A stretch of DNA of 64,000 nucleotides from Ailanthus altissimus (Eukaryota > Streptophyta > Magnoliopsida > Sapindales > Simaroubaceae): positions 2,225,001 to 2,289,000 of the forward strand of contig OX327699.1 in the NCBI GenBank assembly GCA_946807835.1. Reading direction: 5' to 3'. Position 1 is the first letter of the stretch, and each line of letters starts with the position of its first letter. Made by a program: the position numbers and the translations under genes. The notes under the pieces are model-generated. The model made no database searches. It saw only the letters and a list, made by a program, of their open reading frames with translations, and had not been told where the DNA came from. Below, piece by piece: positions 61,050-64,000 of the stretch.

Positions 61050-62160
61050 GAGCATACTCATAAAAAGGTAAAAATGATCATCATAATATTGAAATCTCTT
61101 CTGGTTGGTTCAAAGCATACACACAAATATACATTCCTACAACTACTATGTAGAAAGCAAATGGTGCTATTTAGCATATTTACATATACAAAAATGATCT
61201 TTAGATTTAGCCCACTACTGGGCAATAGGAGAATCAGCAGCTTGTGTACCGAGACTTGCACCTGAGAAAGGGTTTAGAAAATATAAAACACAAAACGAGT
61301 GAGTTAAATGAGCTCAATGAGTGCAATTACGATTTCAAATAAAATAACATTATGCATAAATAGTAAATTCTAAGTACATGCATAAATCGTGCTTCTAAAA
61401 CTGATGTAAAGCTATAAAACGATTTCTAATATCATGTGCTGATGAAATCTTACCGAGCGAGTTTTATCTACATCTTTAAAAAACAATATCCAAAATCTAT
61501 GTAACACAATAACTATCATGTGCATATAAATGCATAAAATGCTATCGAAAACTAGTAAAGTCCTTGCTTAGCCATTTTCTTTCTAAACTGTACCAATGGT
61601 AACCCTAAAGCTCTATACTCACGCGATGACTCAATTAGCACTGCACACGTAAGTACGTCACGGGGCACCTCAATTAGCATCACCCACAGTGACATCTCAA
61701 GACATCTTACTGGCTATGCAACAGAATCCTACATCGCATACATAGAGCGAGACAATACCCAGTACACATAGAGCAACTCACATGACTCGACACCTCTACT
61801 TTTCGGAGTTAGTGACATGCCCCCCATGACCTGCCCATGTGTACGGGATATACCGGCCGGATCTAATACAATCACCATCATTATAATCTGAGGGTACCAA
61901 TGGCCTTTAAAACGGATGCAAAAATTTTAAAACTGTTTTTCAACCCGAACAAGTAAAAGCATGTCTATGGATATATATCAAGATCATAAATCATGTTTAT
62001 ACATCGAAAGCTCATAAAATATACATATTCATTATGCGAAAACATAATAAACAAAAAGTAAAAGAGATGGCAGATTTTTACTCACAACCGCTCCGCGCTT
62101 AATTTCGCTCCCGTTACCGCTCTCGGTTATCTTCACCTACGTGCCATAAATGACATTTAG
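61050..62160 (-). repeat. LTR relic resembling Tekay-type LTRs
   Basis: It shows the same order as the LTR of element C on the + strand: ...acctgaga, then a 'gagtgagttaaatgagctca' segment, later blocks of paired 'gtgacat' words and a CCCCCCATGACC stretch, then a TCGCTCCCGTTACCG stretch. No inner element, PBS or PPT was found, so it may be a solo or broken LTR. Limits are approximate. Confidence 0.35.
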
Positions 62161-63287
62161 AACCAAATCGATTGCTAGAATCTTATTTAACTACTAAACG
62201 TCTTAATCGGCACACAAAATTTGGATGGATACTACTTTCCAATTTTTATTTACGGAGTCATTTAATCTAATCTAACTCACCATCCGGCGCCCTGAAAATT
62301 ATTGAACGCCTTATAACTTGGTTGGACATAATTGCCCTTCACCTTTTCAAAATGGACAATTATGTTCCGTTTAACATGGAATGGATATAATAGAACATCT
62401 ACCTATTACATTTGGCAAAAAAGTATTTTTATTAATAATGACATATTACTTTAACAAATGGGTGGAAGTAGAAGTAAACAACCACATAATTAATATGAAG
62501 TGAAGAAGTTTATATGGGTTAACACGATCACCATATACGGTATGCCACAAGTGCTCATGATGGACAACAAAAAGCAATTTTTCATCAAAACAGTCATAGA
62601 ATTCTTCCAAACCTACAAGATCTAGCAACATTTTTAGCAAGCAGAAATCACAAACAAAACAATCTTCATAATCTTGGAAAAATACTGAAATGCAAGAAAA
62701 GGAAATGATTGGAAGAGTTGTCAAGAGTAGGAGTGGCAATTCGTGTAAACGAAACGTATTTGCCTGGTGGATGATTATTTAGGGTAAACACGGATCTTTG
62801 CCTCCATCTTATATTATTTTACCCGTAATATGTTCTCCTTGATTTATTTCATCAAAAACCCAATTATGCCAACATATTAAAGCATGAATGAATCACCTTT
62901 AAAGGGTCATCTCTGAAGAAAAGGATACATTTTATCTACAATTTCATCAGTGTTTCACAATTCATCATGATTTCACTATTACCAGGTTCAGGCTGTGAGA
63001 GTTTTGTATTCCTCACAACCCAGCAAAAAATTTTCAGGCTCCACAGAAACTCAGATCGCAACAGCAAAAGAGGGAATAAGAGAACTTCAAAGAAGATAAA
63101 ACTTTCACATTAAATCAATCAGCATACAAACAAAGCATCTATCAGTCAATAAAATTCTCTATACATCTCTAAAGGTTAAGGGTTAAAACATTTTTTTACA
63201 TGCACTGAGGAATAGACACATCAGAAACAAACAGATACCTCTTGACATGAATCTGGGATTGGGGAAAATGGTCCACTAATAGCTGCA
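62161..63287. other. intergenic region and 3' UTR of the minus-strand gene
   Basis: No gene recognised. The part from about 63120 to 63287 is probably the 3' untranslated end of the gene whose last coding exon begins at 63288. Confidence 0.4.
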
Positions 63288-63507
63288 TTACTCGCCACCA
63301 GACATGACCGACATGGCTCGTCTGAATTCTAGAGATTTAAGGGCCGACTCTGGGAAATGTTTTCCATCAGGTAACCAAAATCCACCTTTATGGGGTAGCA
63401 AGACCTGTGGTCCGGTACCTGTTAGACCGCCTTCCTCAGCAGTTGCAGTTTGATCTTCTTTCTTTTTCTTCACAAATTCAAAAAACTCTGCCACTTGACG
63501 AGCATAC
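63288..63507 (-). CDS. last exon of an unrecognised conserved host gene
   Basis: Minus-strand open exon of 73 codons plus one base. It starts after a fair 3' splice site (TTTTTGTGAAG, acceptor AG at 63509-63508) and ends at the TAA at 63290-63288. The protein piece runs YARQVAEFFEFVKKKKED, then an Ala/Glu/Gly-rich linker, then LLPHKGGFWLPDGKHFPE, ending RRAMSVMSGGE. There is no transposon motif, and the codon use and composition differ from the AT-rich flanks, so I take it as a host gene. I do not recognise the family. The rest of the gene lies in 63508-64000 as intron and beyond the window edge. Confidence 0.65.
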
Positions 63508-64000
63508 CTTCACAAAAATTAAATATGACACGTTAGTCTACAAGCCTATGGCAGCTAGGATTCAAGAGTGACAATTATAGCCTAACAGAATATGCAGTGC
63601 ACATAAACCCAGTACCAAGGGGAAAAGTCAACAGGAACGACACAAGTCTTGGCAACAACATAAAACCAATTCAACAACTGTTTCATGTAGGCACCTCTTC
63701 CAATAGTCCAATTTTGAGTTTTGACTTGTTATGAGCTTAAAAACTAATTTCAGACCCTTGGCAAATTATGCATGGAGCATCACATGCTGTGATTATAATA
63801 GATACCAAATAGGAAGAGATTCTCACATAATCATAAGACATTTGTCAGATCCAATCTAGGATTAAGTTTTTCTGAATTACCAAGTATATGTTTGATATGA
63901 CAGCCACAAAATACTAATGGGAGGAGGGGCATGCTAGGAACGGAATTGTTAAAAATACAAAGATCCTACTAATGCATGTAAAATTAGATAATTTAGCGAA
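63508..64000 (-). other. intron of the minus-strand gene, open at the window edge
   Basis: No exon of more than a few codons with good splice sites was seen. The stretch is probably the intron before the exon at 63288-63507. Confidence 0.4.

Overview
The window is plant nuclear DNA, most likely from a eudicot. It is AT-rich, its host gene has many introns, and it is packed with nested LTR retrotransposons of plant lineages (Athila-like, Tekay-like and Tat-like Ty3/gypsy, Ty1/copia, TRIM). I could not name the species.

Bases 1-30175 are a head-to-tail series of three decayed Athila-like elements on the + strand, called A, B and D here. A (1-3700) has gag, protease and part of reverse transcriptase and then runs into a 5'-truncated LTR. 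B (3701-3944 and 13246 to about 21215) has protease, RT, RNase H, integrase, a small cysteine-motif ORF, a LOG-type cytokinin-activation pseudogene and a 3' LTR. D (about 21462-30175) has a very decayed pol, an Athila-type second ORF and a 3' LTR that carries a tiny TRIM element. B is split by element C (3945-13245, minus strand), a young non-autonomous Tekay-like element. C has 2.74-kb LTRs, a PBS, a PPT and a 5-bp target duplication. It has no recognisable gag-pol. Instead it carries, antisense to itself, two cassettes with their own TATA box and poly(A) signal: an unknown broken ORF and an intact intronless 217-aa LOG gene. Thus two retrotransposons of different lineages each carry a LOG gene, the most unusual content of the window.

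Bases 30205 to about 31130 hold a copia 3' fragment. Bases 33416-52637 hold the one complete host gene, a FANCM-type DNA helicase, in 23 exons that I could join in frame to 1388 aa. Its introns contain a gag-less copia element (39445-43820) and a TRIM (46697-47602), both antisense to the gene. One intron (45533-45699) looks like a U12-type AT-AC intron.

Bases 52638-62160 are intergenic with a minus-strand Tat/Retand-like remnant (integrase C-terminus, a 60-75 bp minisatellite, an antisense ORF remnant) and a Tekay-like LTR relic. At 63288-63507 lies the last exon of a minus-strand host gene that continues past the right edge; I do not recognise its product.
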